From Arthrobacter sp. efr-133-TYG-118 (lineage in GTDB: Bacteria > Actinomycetota > Actinomycetes > Actinomycetales > Micrococcaceae), in the NCBI RefSeq assembly GCF_030209755.1, contig NZ_JARVRH010000006.1, positions 1 through 64,000 of the forward strand: a stretch of 64,000 bases of DNA, written 5' to 3'. Under the pieces are notes generated by a model, which saw only the letters and a list, made by a program, of their open reading frames with translations, did not search any database and had not been told where the DNA came from. Positions 1 through 8,427 of the stretch are shown here, in pieces (position 1 is the first letter of the stretch; every line of letters begins with the position of its first letter). Made by a program: the position numbers and the translations under genes.

Positions 1-274
1 TGTCGATCTGGCAGAAGTCGCAGCGGCGGGTGCATTCGGAGCCGCCGATCAGGAAGGTCGCTTCCTTGTCTTCCCAGCACTCGAAGATGTTCGGGCAGCC
101 GGCTTCCTCGCAGACGGTGTGCAGGCCTTCTTTTTTCACGAGGTTCTTCAGGCCCACGAACTCCGGGCCCATCTGGACCTTGGCCTTGATCCACTCGGGC
201 TTGCGTTCGACCGGGACGGCTTTGTTGCGCTGTTCAACGCGCAGCAGCTTACGGCCTTCAGGTGCCAGGGTCAC
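1..274 (-). CDS. lipA: Lipoyl synthase LipA, N-terminal part (runs off the window)
   Basis: Radical-SAM enzyme that inserts two sulfurs into protein-bound octanoate to make lipoate. Only the first 91 codons are present; the rest lies left of base 1. The fragment shows both expected cysteine sets: the auxiliary 4Fe-4S cluster pattern C55-x4-C60-x5-C66 and the radical-SAM motif C81-x3-C85-x2-C88 (ECTRRCDFC). The start is the GTG at 274-272, which overlaps the TGA of lipB in a GTGA junction, so the two genes are probably translationally coupled, lipB first. This fits the usual actinobacterial lipB-lipA operon. The function call rests on the diagnostic cysteines and the neighbour. Confidence 0.96.
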   Translation of the reverse strand, partial: MTLAPEGRKLLRVEQRNKAVPVERKPEWIKAKVQMGPEFVGLKNLVKKEGLHTVCEEAGCPNIFECWEDKEATFLIGGSECTRRCDFCQID

Positions 275-939
275 TGGAGTGCTCCTTCGGGGCTGGATAC
301 GAGTGCTTCTTCGTGCTTGCGGAACTCTTCGATGAAGCGCTCGGCAATGTCGGCCGGATTGATGGTCCTGCCGGTCTCGATGGACATGGTGGTGACGCTG
401 GCGTCCGTGATGCCGCACGCGATGATCTGTGCGTAGGGAGCGAGGTCGTTGCTGCAGTTGATCGCCACGCCGTGCATGGTGACGCCGTCCAGGACGCGGA
501 TGCCGATCGCGGCTATCTTGCGATCCGGACCCTTGTCGTCGGCAAGGACCCAGACTCCGGCCCGGCCTTTGACCCTCGTGGCCTTGATCCCGTAGTCCTC
601 CATGATCGCGATCATGACGGCTTCGAGGCGCTCGACGTAGTCACGGATCCCGGCGCGGTTCTTCAGCTTGAGGATGGGGTAGGCAATGAGCTGGCCCGGT
701 CCGTGCCAGGTCAGCTTGCCGCCACGGTCGACGGGAACAACCGGCGTGCCGTCAAACGGGCGCTCGTGGTCCTCCGTGAGCTTGCCTGCCGTGTACACCG
801 CGGCATGTTCAAGGAGCAAGACAGTGCTGGGTTTCTCGCCGGCAACAACCTTGTTGTGGAGTTCGCGCTGGATATCCCAGCCGTGCATGTAGTCAACGAA
901 ATCCGGGGCAAGACCCAGCTGTGAAAACTCAAGAGTCAT
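271..939 (-). CDS. lipB: Octanoyl-[ACP]:protein octanoyltransferase LipB
   Basis: Transfers octanoyl from acyl carrier protein to lipoyl domains, the step before LipA; cytoplasmic. The 222-aa protein has the family signatures [13 protein letters not shown] (about 72-84), the catalytic lysine in KIAAIGIRV (K141) and the catalytic cysteine in IIACGIT (C175). I chose the ATG at 939 because it gives the usual N-terminus; the reading frame stays open upstream to 1122 without family similarity. A TAAGCT hexamer 7 nt before this ATG and no clear Shine-Dalgarno suggest a leaderless or nearly leaderless transcript. The stop overlaps the lipA start by 4 bases. Its likely substrate in this window is SucB, which carries two lipoyl domains. 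Confidence 0.96.
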   Translation of the reverse strand: MTLEFSQLGLAPDFVDYMHGWDIQRELHNKVVAGEKPSTVLLLEHAAVYTAGKLTEDHERPFDGTPVVPVDRGGKLTWHGPGQLIAYPILKLKNRAGIRDYVERLEAVMIAIMEDYGIKATRVKGRAGVWVLADDKGPDRKIAAIGIRVLDGVTMHGVAINCSNDLAPYAQIIACGITDASVTTMSIETGRTINPADIAERFIEEFRKHEEALVSSPEGALQ

Positions 940-946
940 GGGGACA

Positions 947-952
947 AGCTTA
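947..952 (-). promoter_or_regulatory. Candidate -10 box of lipB (TAAGCT)
   Basis: On the minus strand TAAGCT fits TANNNT and ends 7 nt before the lipB ATG. There is no convincing ribosome-binding site in between, so transcription may start at or next to the start codon. No good -35 was seen. Confidence 0.4.
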
Positions 953-1131
953 GACCCCGCTGGACGCAGGCTATGATTTTGTGGCCAAGCTCTCAGTCGT
1001 ACTCGGCTTGCTTGCGGGGCTCCGGCCCTCTGGCCTGTGGATAACTTCTGCGGCAATCCGCGATTTCCGGTATTTGTTGAGGCATGGAGACTTATTCGCC
1101 GGGCGATAGTGGTCAGGACCATGAGGGGGAC

Positions 1132-2772
1132 ATGCCCTCCCTGGACATCGAACCTTCCGAACCTGTGATCCCCGGCTTTGTTCCGGTCCGTGAGCTGGGC
1201 TGCGGCGGGAGCGCCACGGTGTGGCTCGCAACCGAGCAGCGGTCGGGGAACAATTTCGCCGTGAAATGCCGTGGCCGGAGCCCGGCGACGGCGGATCCAA
1301 GCGAGGCCAAGTCAGCCGTGCTCCGTGAGGTGCGGCTTCTGTCCAGGCTGGACCACGAGCACATCATCAAGGTCCACGGCGTTGTGGATTTGGCAGGGTA
1401 CTTCGACGGCGGCTTGGGCGTCGTGATGGATTACGCCCCCGGGGGCTCGCTTGGGCAGTTGGTGTCCAGCAGGGGGCGTCTTGGCGTGGGTGAGACGGTG
1501 ACTATCCTGACGCCCCTCGCGCAAGCATTGGCATATCTGCATCGCCAAGGCATGACACATTCCGATGTTTCGCCCGGGAATGTGCTCTTCACCGCCCAAG
1601 GGAAACCGCTCCTCTCGGACATGGGCATTTCCCGCGTGGTGGGGGACGCTGCCGGGATCCCCGAGTCCGGAACTCCCGGGTTCGTGGATCCCGATCCGAT
1701 TGTCCGGGGGACCGCGGAACTGCAGCCCCAGCGCGATACCTACGCCCTCGCCGCCCTTGGCTGGTATTGCCTCACCGGTTCCGCTCCGGACACTGCGGCA
1801 CGCAGGCCGCCCCTGACATTGCTGGTGCCCGCGGTCCCTACCGCCCTGGCAGTTGCCATCGAGGCCGGGCTTCATCCCGATGGGCAACAGCGGCCCTCCG
1901 CGGCGGAATTGGGTGTCGCGGTCTACAGGAGCGCAGCGCCGGAAGCCGTGGACCTTTCCGTTTCGGTGCACGCGACGGTTGTTCCGGAACTGATGACCCG
2001 GCGTCGGGCTTTAGGTCCCCGCTCAAAGCGCGCCCGCATCGCGGCGCTTTTCAACCGCTTCCGTCCGCCGGGAGCAGGACGAATGCGCCGCTGGGCGGTT
2101 GCGCCTGTTTCCGTACGACGGCGGGTGGCGTCCATTGCGCTTGCCCTCGGGATAGTTGTGGGCGCCGGATCAATAAGCACAGTGTGGTGGGCTGGCACAG
2201 CGTGGCAGGCCGGGGATCGGGGACCGGCAGCCGGTCCGCCGGTGCCGGGCCCGGCGTCGGCGCCCGGCCAGGAAGGGCGAAGCGGGAACGAGGCAGGCTT
2301 GCAGGGCAATACCTTGCAGGGCAATACAGGGCAAGGAACCGTCCTCGACGACGTTCCGGTGGCGGCACGGAACCTGATCCGATCCCCAAACCCCGAGGAA
2401 GCCGTCAGGGGACTGTCGGCGATCCGGGACACAGCGTTGAGTTCCGGCAAGTTCGTGCTCCTGGACAACGTCAATGTGCAGGGCTCGGCGGCCGCGGCCT
2501 CGGATGGAAAGCTCAGGGACGAATTGATCGACGCCGGCTTGGTTCTCGCGGGCTTCTCCACCATTTTGACCAGCGTGAGCGTGGAGGGCCCTCCCGGCCC
2601 GGACCGGGCAACGGTCGCTGTCACGGTGGAAACCTCCGCCTATGAAGAACGGGACGCTTCAGGAAAGGTAGTCGGAGCGCGTCCCCGGGGCGAACCACAG
2701 GAACTCAGGGTGGTTCTCCTGCGTGGCGAGGACACGTGGAGGATCACCGAGATCCTGGCAAAGCAGTCTTAA
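1132..2772 (+). CDS. Membrane-anchored Ser/Thr protein kinase with atypical DMG motif
   Basis: Eukaryotic-type protein kinase, 546 aa from this start. The kinase domain shows a glycine loop (about 22-30), the ATP lysine in NFAVK (K45), the catalytic loop HSDVSPGN (D145) and DMG instead of DFG (D163). The arginine of HRD is replaced by serine, so the kinase may not need activation-loop phosphorylation. One membrane segment lies at about 332-354, after a basic stretch, with a roughly 190-aa outer domain behind it. That domain starts with a Pro/Gly-rich linker holding two LQGNT repeats and carries no PASTA motif. ATG 1132 is preferred because GAGGGG lies just upstream; ATG 1084 in the same frame is possible (562 aa). 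The gene converges on the SDR gene, with 4 bases between the stops. Confidence 0.88.
   Translation: MPSLDIEPSEPVIPGFVPVRELGCGGSATVWLATEQRSGNNFAVKCRGRSPATADPSEAKSAVLREVRLLSRLDHEHIIKVHGVVDLAGYFDGGLGVVMDYAPGGSLGQLVSSRGRLGVGETVTILTPLAQALAYLHRQGMTHSDVSPGNVLFTAQGKPLLSDMGISRVVGDAAGIPESGTPGFVDPDPIVRGTAELQPQRDTYALAALGWYCLTGSAPDTAARRPPLTLLVPAVPTALAVAIEAGLHPDGQQRPSAAELGVAVYRSAAPEAVDLSVSVHATVVPELMTRRRALGPRSKRARIAALFNRFRPPGAGRMRRWAVAPVSVRRRVASIALALGIVVGAGSISTVWWAGTAWQAGDRGPAAGPPVPGPASAPGQEGRSGNEAGLQGNTLQGNTGQGTVLDDVPVAARNLIRSPNPEEAVRGLSAIRDTALSSGKFVLLDNVNVQGSAAAASDGKLRDELIDAGLVLAGFSTILTSVSVEGPPGPDRATVAVTVETSAYEERDASGKVVGARPRGEPQELRVVLLRGEDTWRITEILAKQS
2299..2328 (+). repeat. Two tandem 15-bp repeats inside the kinase gene
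   Basis: TTGCAGGGCAATACC is followed directly by TTGCAGGGCAATACA, in frame, coding LQGNT twice. It lies in the low-complexity linker just outside the membrane segment. A unit that is a multiple of 3 can expand or contract without a frameshift. Confidence 0.8.
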
Positions 2773-2776
2773 GCGA

Positions 2777-3676
2777 TCATTTGCCGCCGCTTGCCACCCA
2801 TCGGGCGGCGTCCGCCAGCGCGGGGTGCTGCCAGGCAAAGCCTGAGTCCATCAGCCTTGCCGGTTCCATGCGCTGGTTGGCAAGGACAAGTTCCTCTGCC
2901 AGATGGCTGCCGAGGGCGAGCCGCAGCGCGGGGGCAGGTACGCGAAGAAACGCCGGCCGGTGGAGGGCCGCCGCCAGCTGCGCAACGATGGCGTTGACGT
3001 CGGCACTTTCCGGGGCGCACACGTTGACGGGACCCTCGAGCGAGGAGTTGAGCAGGTATTCGAAGGCTGAAACTTCATCCACGAGGGAAATCCAGGGCCA
3101 ATACTGCCGGCCGTTTCCCAACGGTCCGCCCACGCCCATCTTCAACAACGGAAGGAGCGGCCCCAGCGCTCCGCCATCAGGGCTGAGGACCACACCCGTA
3201 CGCGGCGTCACCACTCGCACGCCGGCGGGTGCCGTGTGGGCGGCGGCCTCCCAGTCGACGCACAGGGTGGCCAGCATGCCTTTGCCTGGCCCCGCGTCCT
3301 CGCGGAGCAGGCCGGCACGGGACGAGCCGTAGTAACCCGAGGCTGACTGGCTCAGGAACGTTCCGGGCGGAGTTCCCAGCCGTCCCATGGCCGCAGTGAG
3401 GGTTTTTGTTGTCCGCAAGCGTGAGTCGATGATGTCCCGCACGCGTGCTTTGGTCCATCGGCGCTCCCCGATGCCTGCCCCGGAGAGGTTGACCACTGCG
3501 TCTGCGCCGTCGAATACCGCCTCATCCAGTTGACCCGCGGCCGGATCCCAATATGCTTCGCCGGCTCCTGCAGGCGGACGGCGCACCAGCCGGACGACCT
3601 CGTGCCCGCTGCCGAGGAGATGCGCGGAGAGCGCGGTTCCGATGAATCCTGAAGCACCCGATATCACGATTCGCAT
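2777..3676 (-). CDS. TIGR01777-type NAD(P)-binding epimerase/SDR protein
   Basis: Extended short-chain dehydrogenase-like protein of the TIGR01777/YfcH family (299 aa). The N-terminus has the Rossmann glycine motif (ISGASGFIG), followed by VVNLSGAGIGERRW and SASGYYG, all typical of the family. The C-terminal DUF1731-type segment is also recognisable (LRVPAPALRLALG). The physiological substrate is not known. A homologue sits between dlaT and lipB in mycobacteria, so the neighbourhood is conserved. The start is the ATG at 3676, directly before RIVISGAS; ATGs a few codons upstream (3691) are alternatives. The reading frame stays open far upstream, antisense to the next gene, which is a GC effect. 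Confidence 0.88.
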   Translation of the reverse strand: MRIVISGASGFIGTALSAHLLGSGHEVVRLVRRPPAGAGEAYWDPAAGQLDEAVFDGADAVVNLSGAGIGERRWTKARVRDIIDSRLRTTKTLTAAMGRLGTPPGTFLSQSASGYYGSSRAGLLREDAGPGKGMLATLCVDWEAAAHTAPAGVRVVTPRTGVVLSPDGGALGPLLPLLKMGVGGPLGNGRQYWPWISLVDEVSAFEYLLNSSLEGPVNVCAPESADVNAIVAQLAAALHRPAFLRVPAPALRLALGSHLAEELVLANQRMEPARLMDSGFAWQHPALADAARWVASGGK

Positions 3677-3748
3677 GCCCCATCTCATCATGGCAAGCAT
3701 CACTTCAGCATTACGGCAGGCCTCAAAAGGGCTCGCTTCTCCTTTGAC

Positions 3749-3754
3749 TATGAT
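3749..3754 (+). promoter_or_regulatory. Candidate -10 box of the tricorn gene (TATGAT)
   Basis: TATGAT ends exactly 6 nt before the ATG at 3761, with no Shine-Dalgarno in between. This is the spacing of actinobacterial leaderless promoters, where the A of ATG is the transcription start. Confidence 0.5.
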
Positions 3755-3760
3755 CGAACA

Positions 3761-6700
3761 ATGACCTCCTCCAGCTACTTCCGTTTCCCGCATTTGCACG
3801 GTGATTTGATCACTTTCGTGGCCGAAGACGACGTTTGGATTGCGCCCGTGGCCGGAGGCCGCGCGTGGCGGATTTCGGCCCAGCAGCTCCCTGCACGCAA
3901 TCCCCGCTTCACCCCGGACGGCAAGCGGCTCGTCTGGACCACGATCGTCGGGGCCGCTCCCGAGGTGGTGACAGCGAAGGTCGACGGCGGCGGGTACCGG
4001 CAGTTGAGCTACTTCGGTCACGGCACCACCCGCGTCAAGGGATTCACCTCCTCGGGCGACATTGTGGTCACCACGGCTTTCGAACAGGCCGAGGGGCGGC
4101 ACACGCATGCCTACGCCTTGCCGCTCGACGGCGGACCCGCCGTCGAGCTTCCCTTCGGCCCCGTCGAATCGGTGGCGTTCGGCCCGGAAGTGGGGGACGA
4201 GCGTCCCGTTGTCCTTGCCAGCGTGCTCTCCCGCGAGCCTGCCTGGTGGAAGAGGTACCGCGGCGGTACCGCGGGAAAACTGTGGATCGACGCCGACGGG
4301 AACGGCGAGTTCGCCCGCTTGCTTCCCGAGCTCGACGGGAACCTTGCGGACCCGCTGTGGGTAGGCGGGCGGATCGCCTTCCTTTCGGACCACGAGGGAC
4401 ACGGAAATCTCTATTCGGTGCAACCGGACGGTTCGGATCTGCGCCGGCACACCGATCACGAGGACTTCTACGTGCGGCACGCTGCGAGCGACGGCAAGCG
4501 GGTCATCTTCGAATCGGCAGGCGAGTTGTGGATCCTGCCGACGCTCGAGGCCGATGCCGAAGCGGTACGGCTGGACATCGCCCTGGGCTCGGCCTCCCCG
4601 TCGCGCCGGCCGGCACCCCTCAAAGTCGCCGCACACTTGGGCGACGTCTTCCCCGACGCTGCGGGTTCGGCCAGCGCTGTGGAATCCCACGGAACCATCC
4701 ACTGGCTTCGCCACAAAGACGGACCTTCCCGGGTGGTCGAAGCGACTCCCGGCGTGCGGGCAAGGCTTCCCCGGCCCCTCATTGACGGTCGTATCGCCTA
4801 TGTGGCGGACCACGACGGCGTCGATTCGTTGTACATCAAGAGGATTGCCCCGCGTTTTTCGCGGCCGGCCGTCGAGGCTCCGGTCCAGGACGCCGCACCC
4901 GCGCCGCGCGAATCTGAAGAGGACGGGGCCGGACAACTGCCACGCCCCGTCTCGGCTTCGGCCATCGCGGGACAGCCCGCGACGTCCGAGGTTCGACTGC
5001 CGGAACCGCACGCGGAGCCGACGGCGGCGTCCGGTGACGCTGAGGCTGTCCCGGTCAACTCCACAGGTGGCGGAGCAGAAGAGTCACGGCTCGACTTCCT
5101 GAGGATCGATTTCCCAAGGGCTGCACGTCCAAGCGCCCTCGAAGCCAGCCCCGATGGCCGATGGCTTGCCGTGGGTACCGCGTTCGGGGACGTCTATCTG
5201 GCCGACACTGCCAGTGGCACATTGTCGCTGCTTGTCAGCGTGGGGGACGGCAGCATTGAAGGCCTCGCATGGTCGCCGGACTCACAATGGCTCGCATGGT
5301 CCGAACCTGTGACATCCTTCGGTTCACGGAGCAAGTTGCGCATGGTCAACACCGCCAACCCGGAAGACATCGTGGAGGTCACCGACGGCCGCTTCTGCGA
5401 CGAATCGCCGGCCTTCACTCCGGATGGCAAATTCCTCGCGTTCCTCTCGAACCGCAGCTTTGATCCCGTCTACGACGGCCATGCCTTCGACTTGTCTTTC
5501 CCCAGCCCCATCAAGCCGTACCTCGTGGCACTCGCTGCAGCCACTCCTTCGCCCTTCGGCCCGGTAGTGGACCTGCTGGACGAGGACGAAACGGACGCTC
5601 CACCCGCCGGGACCGCCGTCACGGTATCCGTGGACCGTGAGGGGCTGCCGTTGCGCGTCATCGCCGTCCCGGTGCCGCAGGGCAACTACTCGGCGCTTTC
5701 GGCCTCCAGCGGCGCACTGCTGTGGCTCGACACCCCGCTCTCAGGTGTCACGGGAGATGGCCGCGGCACGGTGCAGGACAAGGCACCCGCTCCGGCCTTG
5801 GTCCGCTACGAGCTTGCGAAGCAAAAGCAAGTCACACTCGCCTCCGCGGTGGAGCGCTACCGGCTGTCCGGAGACGGCAAGAAACTGGTCTTCGTCAACG
5901 ACAAGAAGGTTGTCGCCGTACCCTCCGACGCCAAGGCCGAGGAAGAATCGGGCGAGCTTGTCAATGTTGAGCTGAACCGGATCCGGGTGGTCATGGATCC
6001 GTTGGCCGTATGGGGACAGGCATTCGACGAAGCATGGCGGCTGCAGCGGGACTTCTTCTGGACCGAAGACATGGCCGGCCAGGACTGGGATTCGATGCAC
6101 CGACGGTACCGTCCCGTCGTCGAACGCCTGGGCTCGCATGACGACCTGGTGGACCTCCTGTGGGAACTGCACGGTGAGCTCGGCACTTCCCACGCTTACG
6201 TGCGTCCGGCCGCGGCGGGCGAACCCGGAAGCAACGGACAAGGCAGGCTCGGTGCCGACCTCAAGCTCACGGAGGCCGGTTGGGAGATCACGCGAATCCT
6301 CGCCGGAGACACGTCCGACCCCCTGGCCAATTCGCCGTTGACGCGGCCGGGAGCCGACGCGAAGGTGGGCGACGTGATCCTCGCGATCGACGGCGTCGGG
6401 CTCTCCGCAGACCGTACTCCGGCGAAACAACTGGTGGGCGCAGCGGGCCGGACCGTGGAACTCACGATCTTGAATGGCGGTGGGCACGGGGAGGCGGCGG
6501 GCCTGCAGCGGCGGATTGCCGTGGTTCCTGTGAAGGATGAGGAACGCTTGCGGTACCAGGAATGGGTGCACGCCAACAGGCGCACCGTGCGGGAGGCCTC
6601 GGACGGAAAGTTCGGCTATCTGCATGTCCCGGACATGATGGCCAACGGTTGGGCGCAGCTTCACCGGGATCTCGACACCGAGACCGCATTGGACGGGTTG

Positions 6701-7246
6701 ATTGTCGATGTGCGTCGGAACCGTGGCGGCCACACCTCGCAGCTCGTGGCTGAACTGATCGGCCGCAAGGTCACCGGCTGGAGCATGCCCCGTGGCGAAA
6801 AGCCGCGTACATACCCGCATCACGCACCGCGCGGCCCGGTCATTATCCTGGCCGACGAATTCGCGGGCTCCGACGGCGACATCATCACGCAGGTGTCCAA
6901 ACTCCGCGGTATCGGCCCGGTTATCGGCACCCGGACCTGGGGCGGAGTCGTAGGCATCGACAACCGCTTCTCCCTGGCTGACGGCACTGGCGTGACCCAG
7001 CCGCGCTATGCCACGTGGTTCTCAGGCGGCATCGGTTGGAGCGTGGAGAACTTCGGGGTTGAGCCTGACATCGAAGTGGTGTTCCCGCCCCACGCCTACG
7101 CGGCCGGCACGGATCCGCAGCTGGAGTACGGGATCGGCGCGCTCAAGGAAATGGTCCAGGAACTACCCACGGACCGGCCACCGCTGCGTGAAGGCTACCG
7201 CAAGGTCCGCCCGGCCGCTTTGCCCCCGAGGCCGCAAAAGGGCTAG
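3761..7246 (+). CDS. Tricorn-type serine protease (S41 family)
   Basis: Large cytosolic peptidase of the tricorn family, thought to trim peptides released by the proteasome or other proteases. The 1161-aa product has the expected order: two WD/beta-propeller regions (about 1-365 and 450-740), then a tricorn C1 region with the catalytic-type histidine in LGTSHAYV (H811), a PDZ domain (about 830-935) and the S41 core with the nucleophile in EFAGSDGD (S1037). Between the propellers lies a Pro/Ala/Glu-rich linker (about 365-445) that looks disordered. No signal peptide is seen. It probably starts leaderless. It converges with osmC across a shared hairpin terminator. Confidence 0.94.
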   Translation: MTSSSYFRFPHLHGDLITFVAEDDVWIAPVAGGRAWRISAQQLPARNPRFTPDGKRLVWTTIVGAAPEVVTAKVDGGGYRQLSYFGHGTTRVKGFTSSGDIVVTTAFEQAEGRHTHAYALPLDGGPAVELPFGPVESVAFGPEVGDERPVVLASVLSREPAWWKRYRGGTAGKLWIDADGNGEFARLLPELDGNLADPLWVGGRIAFLSDHEGHGNLYSVQPDGSDLRRHTDHEDFYVRHAASDGKRVIFESAGELWILPTLEADAEAVRLDIALGSASPSRRPAPLKVAAHLGDVFPDAAGSASAVESHGTIHWLRHKDGPSRVVEATPGVRARLPRPLIDGRIAYVADHDGVDSLYIKRIAPRFSRPAVEAPVQDAAPAPRESEEDGAGQLPRPVSASAIAGQPATSEVRLPEPHAEPTAASGDAEAVPVNSTGGGAEESRLDFLRIDFPRAARPSALEASPDGRWLAVGTAFGDVYLADTASGTLSLLVSVGDGSIEGLAWSPDSQWLAWSEPVTSFGSRSKLRMVNTANPEDIVEVTDGRFCDESPAFTPDGKFLAFLSNRSFDPVYDGHAFDLSFPSPIKPYLVALAAATPSPFGPVVDLLDEDETDAPPAGTAVTVSVDREGLPLRVIAVPVPQGNYSALSASSGALLWLDTPLSGVTGDGRGTVQDKAPAPALVRYELAKQKQVTLASAVERYRLSGDGKKLVFVNDKKVVAVPSDAKAEEESGELVNVELNRIRVVMDPLAVWGQAFDEAWRLQRDFFWTEDMAGQDWDSMHRRYRPVVERLGSHDDLVDLLWELHGELGTSHAYVRPAAAGEPGSNGQGRLGADLKLTEAGWEITRILAGDTSDPLANSPLTRPGADAKVGDVILAIDGVGLSADRTPAKQLVGAAGRTVELTILNGGGHGEAAGLQRRIAVVPVKDEERLRYQEWVHANRRTVREASDGKFGYLHVPDMMANGWAQLHRDLDTETALDGLIVDVRRNRGGHTSQLVAELIGRKVTGWSMPRGEKPRTYPHHAPRGPVIILADEFAGSDGDIITQVSKLRGIGPVIGTRTWGGVVGIDNRFSLADGTGVTQPRYATWFSGGIGWSVENFGVEPDIEVVFPPHAYAAGTDPQLEYGIGALKEMVQELPTDRPPLREGYRKVRPAALPPRPQKG

Positions 7247-7264
7247 CTGAAGGCCCGCAGAAAG

Positions 7265-7300
7265 AAGTCCCCGCCCTTCCGGAAGGAAAGGCGGGGACTT
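7265..7300. terminator. Bidirectional hairpin terminator between the tricorn gene and osmC
   Basis: AAGTCCCCGCC (7265-7275) pairs with GGCGGGGACTT (7290-7300). It lies 18 bases past the tricorn stop and 22 bases past the osmC stop on the other strand. It should serve both convergent genes. Confidence 0.8.
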
Positions 7301-7322
7301 CGCTGCTTTGGACGTGTTGCCG

Positions 7323-7751
7323 CTAGGAAGCGAGCGTGGCATCCAGCGTGATCGGAGTTGCACGAAGTGCCTGGGATACCGGGCAGTTGACCTTGGCGTC
7401 TTCGGCGAGGCGCTGGAATTCTTCTTCGGAGACACCGGGGATGCGTGCGCTCACGGTCAGGTGGATGCCCGTGATGCCAACGCCTGGCTGGAAGGTGACG
7501 TCGGCCTTGGTGTTGACCTCTTCCGGCGTGAAGCCGGCGCCTGCCACGCCGTTGCTGAACGCCATCGAGAAGCATGCCGAGTGTGCGGCGGCAATCAGCT
7601 CTTCGGGGCTGGTCTTGCCCTCTGCGGACTCGGCGCGGGCCTTCCAAGTGACGTTGAAGGTTCCGAGCCCGGAGCTGTCCAGCGTGGTGTTGCCGGCGCC
7701 TTCGATCAGGTTGCCGTTCCATACGGTGTGTGCGGTGCGTGTTGTAGCCAT
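7323..7751 (-). CDS. osmC: OsmC-family peroxiredoxin
   Basis: Thiol peroxidase that reduces organic hydroperoxides. The 142-aa product follows the E. coli OsmC subfamily closely: WNGNL near the N-terminus, SPEELIAAAHSACFSMA with the peroxidatic C60, and KVNCPVSQALR with the resolving C123. I chose ATG 7751 because GAGGAG lies 5 bases upstream; a GTG at 7757 would cut into the ribosome-binding site. It is monocistronic, with a terminator on each side (7265-7300 downstream, 7885-7919 upstream). Confidence 0.94.
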   Translation of the reverse strand: MATTRTAHTVWNGNLIEGAGNTTLDSSGLGTFNVTWKARAESAEGKTSPEELIAAAHSACFSMAFSNGVAGAGFTPEEVNTKADVTFQPGVGITGIHLTVSARIPGVSEEEFQRLAEDAKVNCPVSQALRATPITLDATLAS

Positions 7752-7884
7752 GTCCACTCCTCAGCGTCGTTGCGAATTGGCATCCGGATACCGGATGCCA
7801 CCGGGTTCAATCCTAAGGATTCGACGGCGGCGGCGCACCGCTTGTCCGCTCTCAGAGGATTGTGACTGTCACGGTTTAAGCAGC

Positions 7885-7919
7885 AACGGCCGCCCGGACG
7901 GAAGGTCCGGGCGGCCGTT
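7885..7919 (-). terminator. Perfect 15-bp hairpin terminator after the small membrane protein gene
   Basis: AACGGCCGCCCGGAC (7885-7899) and GTCCGGGCGGCCGTT (7905-7919) are perfect complements with a 5-base loop. It starts 12 bases past the stop of the gene at 7932-8303 and isolates it from osmC. Confidence 0.85.
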
Positions 7920-7931
7920 TATCGAGCGGGT

Positions 7932-8303
7932 TTACGGCCAAATCGTGGCGATGGCGATGTTGAGCAATGCCAACCCGCCGACGCCGTGCGCCAATCCGGT
8001 GGAGACTGCTTCGCCCTTCTTGACCTTGCGCGAGCCGATGACGGCCATCACGGCGACTGCGAGACCGATGGCGAACTTGATGCCGAGCTTGAAGTAGTCG
8101 GGCTCGCCGAAGTGGGCCGGATCTTGATTGTGGAGCACCGGCAGGACTCCCATCATGGCAATGCCGGTTATCAGCTGCACGAAGGCGCCATCACGCTGGC
8201 GTGGGTGGACGGTCGGCTGCTTCATGGTGGCGATCCAAAAGCCCACGATCATGGCTGCGCCGACGATGTGCAAGAACAGCAGGACGCTGAAGAGGATACT
8301 CAT
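7932..8303 (-). CDS. Small four-helix membrane protein of unknown function
   Basis: A 123-aa protein made almost wholly of hydrophobic helices (about 2-25, 40-57, 68-90 and 102-122), with short hydrophilic loops such as KQPTVHPRQRDG. One histidine lies in the first helix (FLHIVG). I do not recognise the family; the pattern resembles small CopD- or cytochrome-b-like membrane proteins, but there are not enough histidines to claim haem binding. TAAGCT ends 6 nt before the ATG, suggesting a leaderless transcript. Just upstream of that box lies a near-copy of the BlaI-type operator found at cydA (8325-8341), so it may share regulation with cytochrome bd. A terminator follows the gene. Confidence 0.8.
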   Translation of the reverse strand: MSILFSVLLFLHIVGAAMIVGFWIATMKQPTVHPRQRDGAFVQLITGIAMMGVLPVLHNQDPAHFGEPDYFKLGIKFAIGLAVAVMAVIGSRKVKKGEAVSTGLAHGVGGLALLNIAIATIWP

Positions 8304-8309
8304 GGCTCC

Positions 8310-8315
8310 AGCTTA
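8310..8315 (-). promoter_or_regulatory. Candidate -10 box (TAAGCT) of the membrane protein gene
   Basis: On the minus strand TAAGCT ends 6 nt before the ATG at 8303. There is no separate Shine-Dalgarno apart from GGAG adjoining the start. Confidence 0.45.
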
Positions 8316-8324
8316 GCCAGAATC

Positions 8325-8341
8325 TTCTACGAGCCGTAGCA
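8325..8341. promoter_or_regulatory. Near-copy of the TTCTAC-N5-GTAGAA operator
   Basis: TTCTACGAGCCGTAGCA matches 11 of the 12 fixed bases of the three operators in front of cydA. It covers the position where the -35 of the gene at 8303 should be. By a rough base-frequency estimate an 11/12 match is expected about 0.1 times in 64 kb, so chance cannot be excluded. Confidence 0.4.
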
Positions 8342-8371
8342 AAGCCACGGAGCAATATCCGGGCATGAAAA

Positions 8372-8411
8372 ACGGGAAGGCCCCGGCGGTTTCCCGTCGG
8401 GACCTTCCCGT
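8372..8411 (-). terminator. Hairpin terminator after sucB
   Basis: On the minus strand ACGGGAAGGTCCC (8411-8399) pairs with GGGGCCTTCCCGT (8384-8372) using one U-G pair, and a run of five T follows. It begins 16 bases past the sucB stop. The G-U pair and T-run give it minus-strand polarity. Confidence 0.85.
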
Positions 8412-8427
8412 CACGCTATAACTGGAT

